From: Geothermobacter sp964501815
GTDB lineage: Bacteria > Desulfobacterota > Desulfuromonadia > Desulfuromonadales > Geothermobacteraceae
Direction: 5' to 3'
NCBI GenBank assembly: GCA_964501815.1
Contig: CAZCUR010000002.1
Coordinates: 14,820-78,819, forward strand
DNA length: 64,000 bases
In this document: positions 7,705-15,902 of the stretch, piece by piece
How the letters are laid out: every line of letters starts with the position of its first letter
How positions within the stretch are numbered: position 1 is the first letter of the stretch
Program-made: the position numbers and the translations under genes
The notes under the pieces: model-generated
What the model was told of the DNA's origin: nothing
Database searches by the model: none
Seen by the model: only the letters and a program-made list of their open reading frames with translations

Positions 7705-9111
7705 TCAGATTCTCAGACTGACGCCCGAGGTTGCCGCAGGCCTCCCGGAGATCCGGGGGGCGGGCTGTTCGTCGGCCGGAGCCTGCGAACCGGTGTGTTC
7801 CAGACGGCTGTCAAACAGTCCCGGCTCGGTATGGTGCTGCTGCCGGCCCTGATGCTGGAACAGGCTCTCGTTCTGGGTCCAGTTGAAACCCTGCTGGCTG
7901 CCGGTTCCGCTGTGAAACGCCTGGTTGTCCGCTCTGCTGCTGTCACTTGTGACCGCAACTTCAAGACGGTTGACCTTGAGGCCCTGATGTTCCAGCGCCT
8001 GACGCAGGTGATCGAGGTTGCGTTGCAGAATGTCACGGACCTCAGGTGTTTCGGCGTGCAGTCTGGCCGCCAGATGTCCCTTGTCCAGGTCGATGTGCAG
8101 ATGCACCTCTCCCAGCTCTTCAGGGTAGAGCTTCAGGTGTGCCTGGCCGCTTTCAAAGACCCCCTGGCGGTCGAAGTGACTGGTTATCTGCTCGACCACC
8201 ACATGGTCACGAACCGGAACCGGATGCGGCTGTTTCATCGCGGCCGCATCAGCCGGGCCCGCTGCCTGGATGGGACTGGTGCTTTCCACCCGGGGGGCAG
8301 TCGGTGCGGCTATCAGGCCGGAATCCTGGCCTGTTCTGGTGTCCGGCTGGTCGGATGGCCCTCTGGGTTGGGGCATGTCAGGTTGCCGGTGCGCCATAAC
8401 CCTGGGGGCAGGTCCCTTCTCCGGGGCCTGCTGAGCCGGTGCTGGCGGCGCTGTTTCCGGGCCCTGGTTTCGGCCGGCTTGCAGCAGCCGTTCGAACCGT
8501 GCTTCCGTCAGGGGCTTGCCCTGTTCCGCAGGCTGTGTGCCGGGTTTCCCGGTCTGTTGCACCAGGTCGGCTCCGCCAAGGGGCAGTGAGGGTCGCGCGG
8601 ATTTTTTGTCCGCTTCCTGACCCTGCCCGAACACCACGACCAGGTTCTGTTTCACAGTGTTGCGGGCCAACGTGCCGGCCGGAACCACCCTGGGGGCGGC
8701 GTCTGGTGTCTGGGCAACCTGCTTGAGCATGTCGGTCTGGGCCGGTGTTTTCGGGGCGATCAGGGGCTGCGCTGCCAACAGGGCTTTTTCCGGCGCCGCA
8801 AAAACGGCCTCCGGAGCCACCTCGGCAACCCCACGGGGCTGTCCGGACGGGACCTCAGGAGCCCTTGGCTGTGGGAGCCGGTGTAGCACCTCCATCAGGT
8901 TGCCGGGCTGCCAGGGCGCCGGGATCAGCGTCGCCAGGTGATCCAGGTCGCCAGGAGCCTGCATCTTGTGCAGGCGTCCGGTGAACAGCTCCTCAAAAGG
9001 ACCCGGAGAACCATCCGGTGCGCCTTGCGGGAGGCCCGCATCAAGCCCGTTCCGGATCAGACCGATGCCGGCGGCATCGACCGGAACAATCATCCCTGTG
9101 TTCATGGTCAT
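7705..9111 (-). CDS. fliK: Flagellar hook-length control protein FliK
   Basis: FliK (468 residues) is the exported ruler that fixes hook length and switches export specificity. The first 330 residues are low in complexity and rich in Pro, Gln and Ala, as in other FliK proteins. The conserved C-terminal domain (about 335-420) has AHLKLYPEELGEVHLHIDLD and a following helix region. A strong AAAGGAGG site precedes the first ATG. It lies directly before flgD, which fits the function. Confidence 0.9.
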   Translation of the reverse strand: MTMNTGMIVPVDAAGIGLIRNGLDAGLPQGAPDGSPGPFEELFTGRLHKMQAPGDLDHLATLIPAPWQPGNLMEVLHRLPQPRAPEVPSGQPRGVAEVAPEAVFAAPEKALLAAQPLIAPKTPAQTDMLKQVAQTPDAAPRVVPAGTLARNTVKQNLVVVFGQGQEADKKSARPSLPLGGADLVQQTGKPGTQPAEQGKPLTEARFERLLQAGRNQGPETAPPAPAQQAPEKGPAPRVMAHRQPDMPQPRGPSDQPDTRTGQDSGLIAAPTAPRVESTSPIQAAGPADAAAMKQPHPVPVRDHVVVEQITSHFDRQGVFESGQAHLKLYPEELGEVHLHIDLDKGHLAARLHAETPEVRDILQRNLDHLRQALEHQGLKVNRLEVAVTSDSSRADNQAFHSGTGSQQGFNWTQNESLFQHQGRQQHHTEPGLFDSRLEHTGSQAPADEQPAPRISGRPAATSGVSLRI

Positions 9112-9172
9112 CTCTTTTCACCTCCTTTCTGTGTGGAATGGGTTTTTATAAAAAACTCCCGCGTGACCCGTT

Positions 9173-9685
9173 TTACTTCAGACTGGAATAATCTTTGGTA
9201 AAACGGATTGCGCTGGAAGGAGACATTTCCACCAGAATCTTGCCGCGGGTTTTGGTTTTGATTTGCGCCAGAATGTCCCGGGCAAGGGGCCAGTCCATTT
9301 TTTCCAGCAGACGTGCGGCCTTGGCCTTGTCCATTTTTTCGTACATCTTGGCCAGTTCGGCTACGCGCTCCTGTTCGGCGGCATCTTTCTGTTTGAGCAG
9401 CTTTTCAAGATCGGCGCGCAGGGTCGTCAGTTGCTCCAGCTTTTTCTCCAGCTCGACCTGCATGCTGTCGAGTTCCAGTGCACGCTGTTTCAGCGCTTCT
9501 TCCCGCTGGCGCAGGTGCTCTTTTTGTCTGGCAATTTCCACCATCAGCCTGCGTTCCTCGACCGAGTCGGGGGTGGTTTCTGTCTGGGCGGCCGCAGGCG
9601 CTTTTTCGGCCCGGCACAGGCTGCCGGGCAGCCCGGTCGAACAAAACATCAGGAACAGCAGAGTGAAAAGAGTGCGCCGTGTCAT
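9173..9685 (-). CDS. MotE-like periplasmic flagellar protein (MgtE_N-like domain)
   Basis: This protein of 170 residues has an N-terminal signal peptide (cleavage probably near LCRA, residue 26). A long charged coiled coil (about 45-110) is followed by a small C-terminal domain resembling the MgtE N-terminal domain (KMYEKMDKAKAARLLEKMD, then ILVEMSPSSAIRFT). The same layout is found in MotE of alphaproteobacteria and FlbB-like proteins, which act in the periplasm on motor or stator parts. It overlaps fliJ by four bases. The exact partner is inferred from relatives, not from the sequence. Confidence 0.75.
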   Translation of the reverse strand: MTRRTLFTLLFLMFCSTGLPGSLCRAEKAPAAAQTETTPDSVEERRLMVEIARQKEHLRQREEALKQRALELDSMQVELEKKLEQLTTLRADLEKLLKQKDAAEQERVAELAKMYEKMDKAKAARLLEKMDWPLARDILAQIKTKTRGKILVEMSPSSAIRFTKDYSSLK

Positions 9686-10122
9686 GACATTTCCCCCAGG
9701 TTGCGCAGGGCAATTTCGTCCAGAACCGCTCCTTCCAGGCGTTTCTGGCGTTGCAACTGCTCACGCTCGTGACGATCGCGCAAACGTTCCACCGATTTTT
9801 TTTCGGTACTTATCTTCAGCAGCAGATTTCTGGCTTCGGCAACCTCAGCCTTTTTCTGCTGCAGTTCATCTTCAAGCTGATGCAACTGATGCTGACGCAA
9901 CTGGATGTTGCGTTGATACAGGTCGATTTCAGCGGCCGGCAGGCCTTCAGCCTGGCGGCGAACAAAATCGCGGCAGAGGCAGTCGAGCTCGGCCCGCATG
10001 CGGTTGATTTCAACCAGCACCGCTTCCTGCCGCTGCAATGCGCTCGCGAGGCTTTGTTTGGCCTGGCGTTCCTTCAGTTGGCGGTAATCGAGCAGGGTCT
10101 GCAGATGAAACGGCACAGCCAT
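9682..10122 (-). CDS. fliJ: Flagellar export chaperone FliJ
   Basis: FliJ (146 residues) is the coiled-coil stalk of the FliI export ATPase. The whole protein is predicted helical with few prolines; the FliJ-type start reads FHLQTLLDYRQLKERQA. Heptad-like Leu, Ala, Gln and Glu patterns run through to residue 130. The family is weakly conserved, so the position directly after fliI is a main argument. The gap to fliI is 13 bases. Confidence 0.9.
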   Translation of the reverse strand: MAVPFHLQTLLDYRQLKERQAKQSLASALQRQEAVLVEINRMRAELDCLCRDFVRRQAEGLPAAEIDLYQRNIQLRQHQLHQLEDELQQKKAEVAEARNLLLKISTEKKSVERLRDRHEREQLQRQKRLEGAVLDEIALRNLGEMS

Positions 10123-10135
10123 GACTCAAATCCTT

Positions 10136-11497
10136 TCAGCTATAGGTTCCGGTGCCATGTGACGCAGCTGGTTTCGGCGCCGCTGCCACAGTCTCCCGGC
10201 TTTCCATTTCGATAAGACGTTGGACGGTTTCGGCAAAGGCGGTGCTGTCTTCCATGTTCTGGCGCAAAAAGGCGGTGATCTCGTCGATGCGGGCGATGGC
10301 CCGGTCAATTTTCGGATTGCTGCCGGCCACATAGGCGCCGATGTTGATAAGGTCCTCGGCCTCGCGGTAGGTGGCCAGATTCTCCCGTAACCAGCCGGCG
10401 GCCTGGCGGTGTTCGGGCGATACGATGTCGCGCATGACCCGGCTGGCGGATGTGAGGATGTCGATGGCCGGATAATGGTTGCGGGCCGCCAAATCCCGTG
10501 ACAGAACGATATGGCCGTCGAGAATGGAGCGGACGGCGTCGGCGACCGGATCGTTCATGTCATCCCCCTCGACCAGGACGGTATACAACCCGGTGATACT
10601 GCCTTTGCCCTTGAAATTGCCGGCCCGTTCCAGAAGCTTGGGCAGGGTGGCAAACACCGAAGGGGTATAGCCTTTGGTGGTAGGCGGTTCGCCGATGGCC
10701 AGCCCGACCTCCCGCATCCCCATGGCAAAACGGGTGGCGGAATCCATCATCAGCAGAACGTTTTTGCCCTGATTGGCAAAATATTCGGCGATGGTTGTTG
10801 CCACAAAGGCCCCCCGCATGCGCAGCAGGGGAGACTGGTCGGAGGTGGCGACCACGACCACAGAACGGGCGAGGCCGTCCGGACCAAGGTCGCGTTCGAT
10901 GAATTCTCGCACCTCCCGACCGCGTTCGCCGATCAGGGCGATGACATTGACATCGGCACGGGTGTTTTGCGCCATCATGCCGAGCAGCACCGACTTGCCG
11001 ACACCGGACCCCGCCATGATGCCCATACGCTGGCCGATGCCGCAGGTCAGCAGACCGTCGATGGCGCGTACCCCCAGTTCCAGTGGCTGGCAGATGTTTT
11101 CCCGCTCCAGCGGTCCGGCCGGCAACGCGTAGATGGGCATTTCGCGGTCGCAGTCAGGGTAGGGGAGGTTGTCGATGGGGTTGCCCAGCGCGTCGATGAC
11201 CCGACCGAGCAGGGCGTCACCGACGGCCATGCTGGCGCGATCTCTCAGTACCCGGATCAGGCTGCCCGGGCCCAGCCCGCGCAGCTCGCCCAGCGGCATC
11301 AGCAGGGCCCGCTCGCCCTTGAATCCGACCACCTCGGCCAAAACCGGCGGCTCTCCATTGAGCGGCTTGAGCTGACAGAGGGTGCCGACGGCTGCGGTCG
11401 GACAAAAGCCTTCGACGACAAGACCCACAATCTGCACGACCTTGCCGCAGACCTTCATCGGCTGAATCCGTTCAAGTTTTTCCAGCAACCGTTCCAT
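10136..11497 (-). CDS. fliI: Flagellum-specific export ATPase FliI
   Basis: FliI (453 residues) is the cytoplasmic ATPase that helps deliver substrates to the export gate. The Walker A loop is GIMAGSGVGKS (about residues 160-170). The Walker B region reads VLLMMDSATRFAMGMREVGL, the signature of F1-type export ATPases. The N-terminal beta-barrel domain (about 1-90) and the C-terminal helical domain are both present. The length matches FliI. The start overlaps the fliH stop by one base. Confidence 0.97.
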   Translation of the reverse strand: MERLLEKLERIQPMKVCGKVVQIVGLVVEGFCPTAAVGTLCQLKPLNGEPPVLAEVVGFKGERALLMPLGELRGLGPGSLIRVLRDRASMAVGDALLGRVIDALGNPIDNLPYPDCDREMPIYALPAGPLERENICQPLELGVRAIDGLLTCGIGQRMGIMAGSGVGKSVLLGMMAQNTRADVNVIALIGERGREVREFIERDLGPDGLARSVVVVATSDQSPLLRMRGAFVATTIAEYFANQGKNVLLMMDSATRFAMGMREVGLAIGEPPTTKGYTPSVFATLPKLLERAGNFKGKGSITGLYTVLVEGDDMNDPVADAVRSILDGHIVLSRDLAARNHYPAIDILTSASRVMRDIVSPEHRQAAGWLRENLATYREAEDLINIGAYVAGSNPKIDRAIARIDEITAFLRQNMEDSTAFAETVQRLIEMESRETVAAAPKPAASHGTGTYS

Positions 11498-12159
11498 CAG
11501 GCCTCATCAATGGCGTCGAGCAGGGTGCGTCTGACCTCATCCAACTGACCTTCAATGGTTGCGTCCACCTGCCCCAGGTTGGATTCCACCAGGCAGCCGC
11601 CCCGTTCCACTTCGGCATCGGCCCGGAAATGGATGTTCTCAAGACCGCGAATGCTGGCGAGGAAGAGGGGTTTGCGTTCTTCGACCAGCTCCAGGTCTTC
11701 CGGATTGACGTGAATGGTGTAGCTGTCACTGCTGACCGAGGCCTGCAGGGCCATTTCAATGGTGGACAGGACGATTTCGGGATTGACGGTCACCTCCCGG
11801 TGAATAACCTGCCGTGCAATGGTCAGGACCAGACGGAGCATGTCCTGACTGCTGTTGCGCAGAATCGATTCGCGCAGTCTGCTGATTTCTTCCAGGCCCC
11901 GTGCCAGGGCGTTGGCGGCCTTGTCGAGTTTTTCCCCGGCTTCCAGCAGTCCGTCCTGTTTGCCTCTGGCATAGGCTTCTTCGGCGCTGAGGGCTTCGGG
12001 AGCGACAGGGGGCGTTTCCGGCTGCTGCGTCTCGCTGAAGCTGGTCTCCGTCGGAGGTGCCTCGGGCGCCTGTTCTTCCTGGGCCTGGTCGAAACTGGCG
12101 AAGTGAAACGCCTCCAGCTCGGAAAACTCCTGGGCGCGATGGACTCTAGACAAGGACAT
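11497..12159 (-). CDS. fliH: Flagellar assembly protein FliH
   Basis: FliH (220 residues) is the regulatory partner of FliI and tethers it to the C-ring. The N-terminal 75 residues are acidic and rich in Pro and Glu. A helical stretch follows (YARGKQDGLLEAGEKLDKA), then the FliH/V-ATPase-E-like C-terminal domain with ARQVIHREVTVNPEIVL and ERGGCLVESNLGQVDATIEG. The ATG at 12159 has a GGAGG site five bases upstream and overlaps fliG by 14 bases; an in-frame GTG six bases further out is less likely. Confidence 0.94.
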   Translation of the reverse strand: MSLSRVHRAQEFSELEAFHFASFDQAQEEQAPEAPPTETSFSETQQPETPPVAPEALSAEEAYARGKQDGLLEAGEKLDKAANALARGLEEISRLRESILRNSSQDMLRLVLTIARQVIHREVTVNPEIVLSTIEMALQASVSSDSYTIHVNPEDLELVEERKPLFLASIRGLENIHFRADAEVERGGCLVESNLGQVDATIEGQLDEVRRTLLDAIDEA

Positions 12160-13165
12160 CGCCACCTCCGCGACCGGCTATGACGATTTGCCCTTCTTCT
12201 TCCAGCTTCAGGGCGATTTCGACGATGGCCTGCTGCATGGCTTCCACTTCCGACAGCCGTACCGGCCCCATCGCTTCGAGGTCTTCCTGGATCATGGCCG
12301 CGGCCCGTTCGGAAATGTTGCTGAAGATCTTGTCCTTGACCGAATCGGAACAGCTCTTGAGCGCCATGGTCAGCTGATCGTTGTTGACCTCGCGCAGGAT
12401 GGTCTGCAGAGCCCGGTTGTCCAGATCGCCCAGATCGTCGAAGGTGAACATCCGCCGCTTGATCTCCTCGGCCAGCTCCGAATCGTTTTCGTCGATGGCA
12501 TCGAGAATGTCGCGGTCCAGACCGCCTTCAAGGCGTCCCAGAATCTCAACCGCCTTGTCGATGCCGCCGACGGTTTGCTGGTCGTCGCCCGAGACCACGC
12601 CGATTTCGCGCTGGAGAGCTTCTTCAATCTGGGCGATGACTTCGTGCGATACCTTGTCGATGCGGGCGATGCGGTACATGATGTCGGCGCGCATCTCCTC
12701 GGGCAGAAAACTGATAATCCGGCTGGCGTGCTCCGGCTTTTGGGTCGAGAGGATGAGTGCGACCGTCTGGGGGTGTTCCGACTGCAGCAGGCTGGCAACC
12801 ATGCGCGGCTGCATCAGCGAGATGGTTTCCAGCGGACGTTCATCCGAGGTGTTTTCCACCTGTTCAATCAGATGGGAGGCGCGTTCGGAATCCGAGGCCG
12901 AGGAGATGGCCTTGCGCACGAACTCGCGCCCCTGGACAAACAGGCCCGTGTACTCGGCCGAATCGCGCTTGAACGCTTCGATAACGTCTTTGGCGAGGTT
13001 GGCCGGTACGTGCGAGATGTTCATCATGCAGCGGCTCAACAGGCGCACATCCTCGTCCGGCAGTTCTTCGAAAACCCGGGCGGTGGTTTCCTCGCCGAGA
13101 CAGAGCAGCAGCACGGCGGCCTTTTCAACTCCGGTCAGTTTGGCAAAGGTCTTGTCCGCAATCAT
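12146..13165 (-). CDS. fliG: Flagellar motor switch protein FliG
   Basis: FliG (339 residues) links the MS-ring to the rest of the switch and receives torque from MotA. The N-terminal part starts LTGVEKAAVLLLCLGEETTA. The middle domain has EHPQTVALILSTQKPEHASR, containing the family's EHPQ motif. The C-terminal torque helix reads TFDDLGDLDNRALQTILREV, with the charged residues expected to meet MotA. The gene overlaps fliH and starts four bases after the fliF stop. Confidence 0.97.
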   Translation of the reverse strand: MIADKTFAKLTGVEKAAVLLLCLGEETTARVFEELPDEDVRLLSRCMMNISHVPANLAKDVIEAFKRDSAEYTGLFVQGREFVRKAISSASDSERASHLIEQVENTSDERPLETISLMQPRMVASLLQSEHPQTVALILSTQKPEHASRIISFLPEEMRADIMYRIARIDKVSHEVIAQIEEALQREIGVVSGDDQQTVGGIDKAVEILGRLEGGLDRDILDAIDENDSELAEEIKRRMFTFDDLGDLDNRALQTILREVNNDQLTMALKSCSDSVKDKIFSNISERAAAMIQEDLEAMGPVRLSEVEAMQQAIVEIALKLEEEGQIVIAGRGGGDVLV

Positions 13166-13169
13166 GCCG

Positions 13170-14726
13170 TCAGTTCTCCTGCATCCATGCCTTGACGATT
13201 TGTGTTGGCGACGACTGGGATTGCATCAGCTGGCGACGCAGGCGCTCGGCCGGGTCCTTGGCGGCCAGCAGGGCTTCTTCTCCCCCCTCGATCATCTCCT
13301 GCTCCATCTCTTCGACGGTTTTGTATTGCGGGATTTCCTGTCCCGACTTGAGGCTGCGCACCATCGGGCGGACCAGCAACAGGTAGGCGAACAGGCCGCC
13401 CAGCGCTATGAGCAGATAACGCACCAGCGGCAGATAGTCGTTGACGCGGTCCATGACGCCCGGTTCAGGAATCGGTTCCGCCAGAATGTCCGGTTCGAAG
13501 GGCATCGACACCACACTGATAACGTCGCCGCGCTGATCACTGATGCCCAGGGCGCTGCGAATCATCTGCTCGATGGAGGCCAGCTCCTTGGCATCCCTGG
13601 GTTCAAAGGTGGTCTGGCCGTCTTCTGTGGTCACCTGCCGGTCGGCGACGAGAACCGCAACCGACAGCTTGGTCAGATCCCCCACGGGGTCGACCATTTT
13701 GTTGACGATTTTGCTGACCTCGTAATTGGTGGTTTCTTCGGTGCGGCTTGAAGGTGTGCCGGCGACCAGCGGCTGGGCGCCGCTCAGGGTGCTGCCGATG
13801 CCGACCGTACCGCCTGTGGCCTGACCTCCCGATTTCTCTTCGGTGACCTGTTCACTGACCACCGCGGTGCGTTTGGGGTCGTAAATTTCCTCAACCTTTT
13901 CCCGCTTGGTGAAATCGATCTGGGCCGTGACCTGGACCATGGAATTGCCGGCGCCCAGGGCCCGGTCGAGCAGAGCCTGGGCTCTTTGCTCCAGTCTGGT
14001 TTCCAGGGCGGCCTGATGGGAGAGCATGGCCGGGGTGCCGTCGGCGGCAAGGCTGGATTCCGGTTTGTTCAGAACCTTGCCGGTGGCGTCAACGACCGTG
14101 ACTTTTTCCGGTTCCAAACCTTCAACGCTTCCAGCCACCAGGTTGACGATGCCGTTGATTTGCGCATGGCTCAGGTGCCTGCCGGGCTGAAGTTTGACGA
14201 TGACAGAGGCCGTGGGTTCCTGCTGCTCCGACTTGAACAGACGGCGCTCCGGCAGCGCCAGATGAACCCGGGCGCCCTTGACGGGGGCAAGGCTGGCGAT
14301 GGTGCGCGCCAGTTCCCCCTGCAAGGCGCGGCGGAAATTGATTTTCTGGGCGAAGTCGGTCATGCCGAAACTTTGCCGGTCAAAGATTTCAAAGCCGACA
14401 CCACCGCCCTGGGGCAGCCCTTCACCGGCCAGTTGCAGCCGGGTTTCATGCACCTTGTCCGCGGGAATGTAGATGGCCTGGCCGTCGTTTTTCAGCTGGT
14501 AGGGAATTTTGCGGTCCTTGAGCCATTCCACTACCGCGGCGGCGTCTGCGGCGCCCAGGTTGGCAAAAAGCAGGGAATAGTCAGCCACGCGCGCCTGAAT
14601 AATCAGCACGGCAAAGAAAATCAGGCTGACCAGCACGACACCGACCAGGCTCAGTTTCCTGCTTGTCGGCCATTCCCGGATTTGAGCCAGGGGCGATTGT
14701 TTTTCGGTGGCAGCAGCTTCAGCCAT
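13170..14726 (-). CDS. fliF: Flagellar MS-ring protein FliF
   Basis: FliF (518 residues) forms the MS-ring in the inner membrane, the base for rotor assembly. Two transmembrane helices are visible, at about 26-46 (LSLVGVVLVSLIFFAVLII) and about 428-450. Between them lie the ring-building domains with GVGFEIFDRQSFGMTDFAQ and ALPERRLFKSEQQEPTASV. The C-terminal cytoplasmic tail is acidic and ends in the FliG-binding region (SPTQIVKAWMQEN). The length is close to that of other FliF proteins. Confidence 0.97.
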   Translation of the reverse strand: MAEAAATEKQSPLAQIREWPTSRKLSLVGVVLVSLIFFAVLIIQARVADYSLLFANLGAADAAAVVEWLKDRKIPYQLKNDGQAIYIPADKVHETRLQLAGEGLPQGGGVGFEIFDRQSFGMTDFAQKINFRRALQGELARTIASLAPVKGARVHLALPERRLFKSEQQEPTASVIVKLQPGRHLSHAQINGIVNLVAGSVEGLEPEKVTVVDATGKVLNKPESSLAADGTPAMLSHQAALETRLEQRAQALLDRALGAGNSMVQVTAQIDFTKREKVEEIYDPKRTAVVSEQVTEEKSGGQATGGTVGIGSTLSGAQPLVAGTPSSRTEETTNYEVSKIVNKMVDPVGDLTKLSVAVLVADRQVTTEDGQTTFEPRDAKELASIEQMIRSALGISDQRGDVISVVSMPFEPDILAEPIPEPGVMDRVNDYLPLVRYLLIALGGLFAYLLLVRPMVRSLKSGQEIPQYKTVEEMEQEMIEGGEEALLAAKDPAERLRRQLMQSQSSPTQIVKAWMQEN

Positions 14727-14750
14727 GGTGTCCTGTCCTCCTTAAAGGGT

Positions 14751-15044
14751 TCAGACCTGCATGCGCATGATTTCCTGGTAGGCCTCGACCACCTTGTTGC
14801 GCATCTGGACCGCCAGACGCATGGTGATGTCGGCCTTTTCCAGCGACAGCATGACGTCGGGAATACTGACATTGTCCCCGGCCTGGAGCCGGGCCGATGC
14901 CTGGTCCGCCTGCTTCTGGGCGTTATCGACCTGTTGCAGCACCTCCCCGAGAGTTTTGGCGAAATCCGCGGCCAGGCCGCCGGCCTTGCCGGAAGGTTTT
15001 GCCTGAAGGGTGGGGAGGCTGGTTGCCAATCCGATTTTTTCCAT
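14751..15044 (-). CDS. fliE: Flagellar hook-basal body protein FliE
   Basis: FliE (97 residues) connects the MS-ring to the rod and is the first rod part to be exported. The C-terminal half has the family signature VMLSLEKADITMRLAVQMRN followed by KVVEAYQEIMRMQV. The N-terminal half is short and polar, as usual. It sits between flgC and fliF with small gaps, its standard place. Confidence 0.95.
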   Translation of the reverse strand: MEKIGLATSLPTLQAKPSGKAGGLAADFAKTLGEVLQQVDNAQKQADQASARLQAGDNVSIPDVMLSLEKADITMRLAVQMRNKVVEAYQEIMRMQV

Positions 15045-15058
15045 ACCGTCCTCCCTGA

Positions 15059-15490
15059 TCAGCGGCCGATTTCGAGAGCCTTGAGCGCCATGCGCTTGGC
15101 CGCCTTGATGACGTTGACATTGGCTTCGTAGGCTTTGGTGGCCGCCACCATATCGGTCATCTCCTCAACCGGATTGATATCCGGCATGGCGACATAACCG
15201 TTTTCATCGGCATCCGGATGCCCTGGCTCATACACCATGCGCGGCGGCCGGTTGCTTTTGACGATGGCGGTTGCTTCCACGGTCTGCACCCCCTGACGGG
15301 TTGCCTGGTCCAGACGGCTGCCGAAATCCGCCGGTTTTGAGGCGAAGACCACGTTGCGCTTCTGGTAGGGCCCCCCCTCCGGGGTGCGGGTGGTATCGAC
15401 ATTGGCCAGGTTGGCGCTGATGACATTGAGACGGATGCGCTGGGCCTTCAGGGCTGCAGCACCGATTTTCATGGTTGCGAAGATGTTCAT
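15059..15490 (-). CDS. flgC: Flagellar basal-body rod protein FlgC
   Basis: FlgC (143 residues) is a proximal rod subunit. The N-terminal signature reads IRLNVISANLANVDTTRTPE, and the C-terminus carries the rod motif MTDMVAATKAYEANVNVIK. I chose the ATG at 15490, which has a GGAGG site eight bases upstream; an in-frame ATG at 15496 lies too close to that site. It has no signal peptide, as expected for an export-apparatus substrate. Confidence 0.95.
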   Translation of the reverse strand: MNIFATMKIGAAALKAQRIRLNVISANLANVDTTRTPEGGPYQKRNVVFASKPADFGSRLDQATRQGVQTVEATAIVKSNRPPRMVYEPGHPDADENGYVAMPDINPVEEMTDMVAATKAYEANVNVIKAAKRMALKALEIGR

Positions 15491-15505
15491 GTGCATCTCC
15501 TCCCG

Positions 15506-15889
15506 TTACCGGCCGCCCTGGGCGACGTACTTGAGCAGTCCGAGCTTCTTGTTGAGGGCCTGAACGGCGGCTTCATAAAGAATCTGGTTTTCCGCCAGCC
15601 GGGTCATTTCCTGGTCGACATTGACCGCATCCGGTTCCAGGTGAACCTCCGGGGTGACCTTGTCGGGGCCGCCCCCGGGACCCAGGTGACGCGCGCGGGT
15701 TTTGCGTACACCTGCCGACTGCCGGACCGCCTGCTGCAGTTCCTTTTCAAAATCGACGCGCCGCGGGTGATAGCCGGGGGTGTCCGCGTTGGCGACATTG
15801 CCGGCGATGACCTGCTGGCGCAGCTGGCGCAGTTCGATGGCCTTTTGCAGCGTCTGAAGTCCTGTGTCGAAAAGTGTCGGGCCTGCCAT
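15506..15889 (-). CDS. flgB: Flagellar basal-body rod protein FlgB
   Basis: FlgB (127 residues) is a proximal rod subunit. The N-terminal half has ELRQLRQQVIAGNVANADTP, the FlgB version of the rod signature. The C-terminal helix reads EMTRLAENQILYEAAVQAL. It lies 13 bases after the stop of the large TPR gene, so both are probably on one transcript. The length fits the family. Confidence 0.95.
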   Translation of the reverse strand: MAGPTLFDTGLQTLQKAIELRQLRQQVIAGNVANADTPGYHPRRVDFEKELQQAVRQSAGVRKTRARHLGPGGGPDKVTPEVHLEPDAVNVDQEMTRLAENQILYEAAVQALNKKLGLLKYVAQGGR

Positions 15890-15902
15890 GACAAAAATCC
15901 TT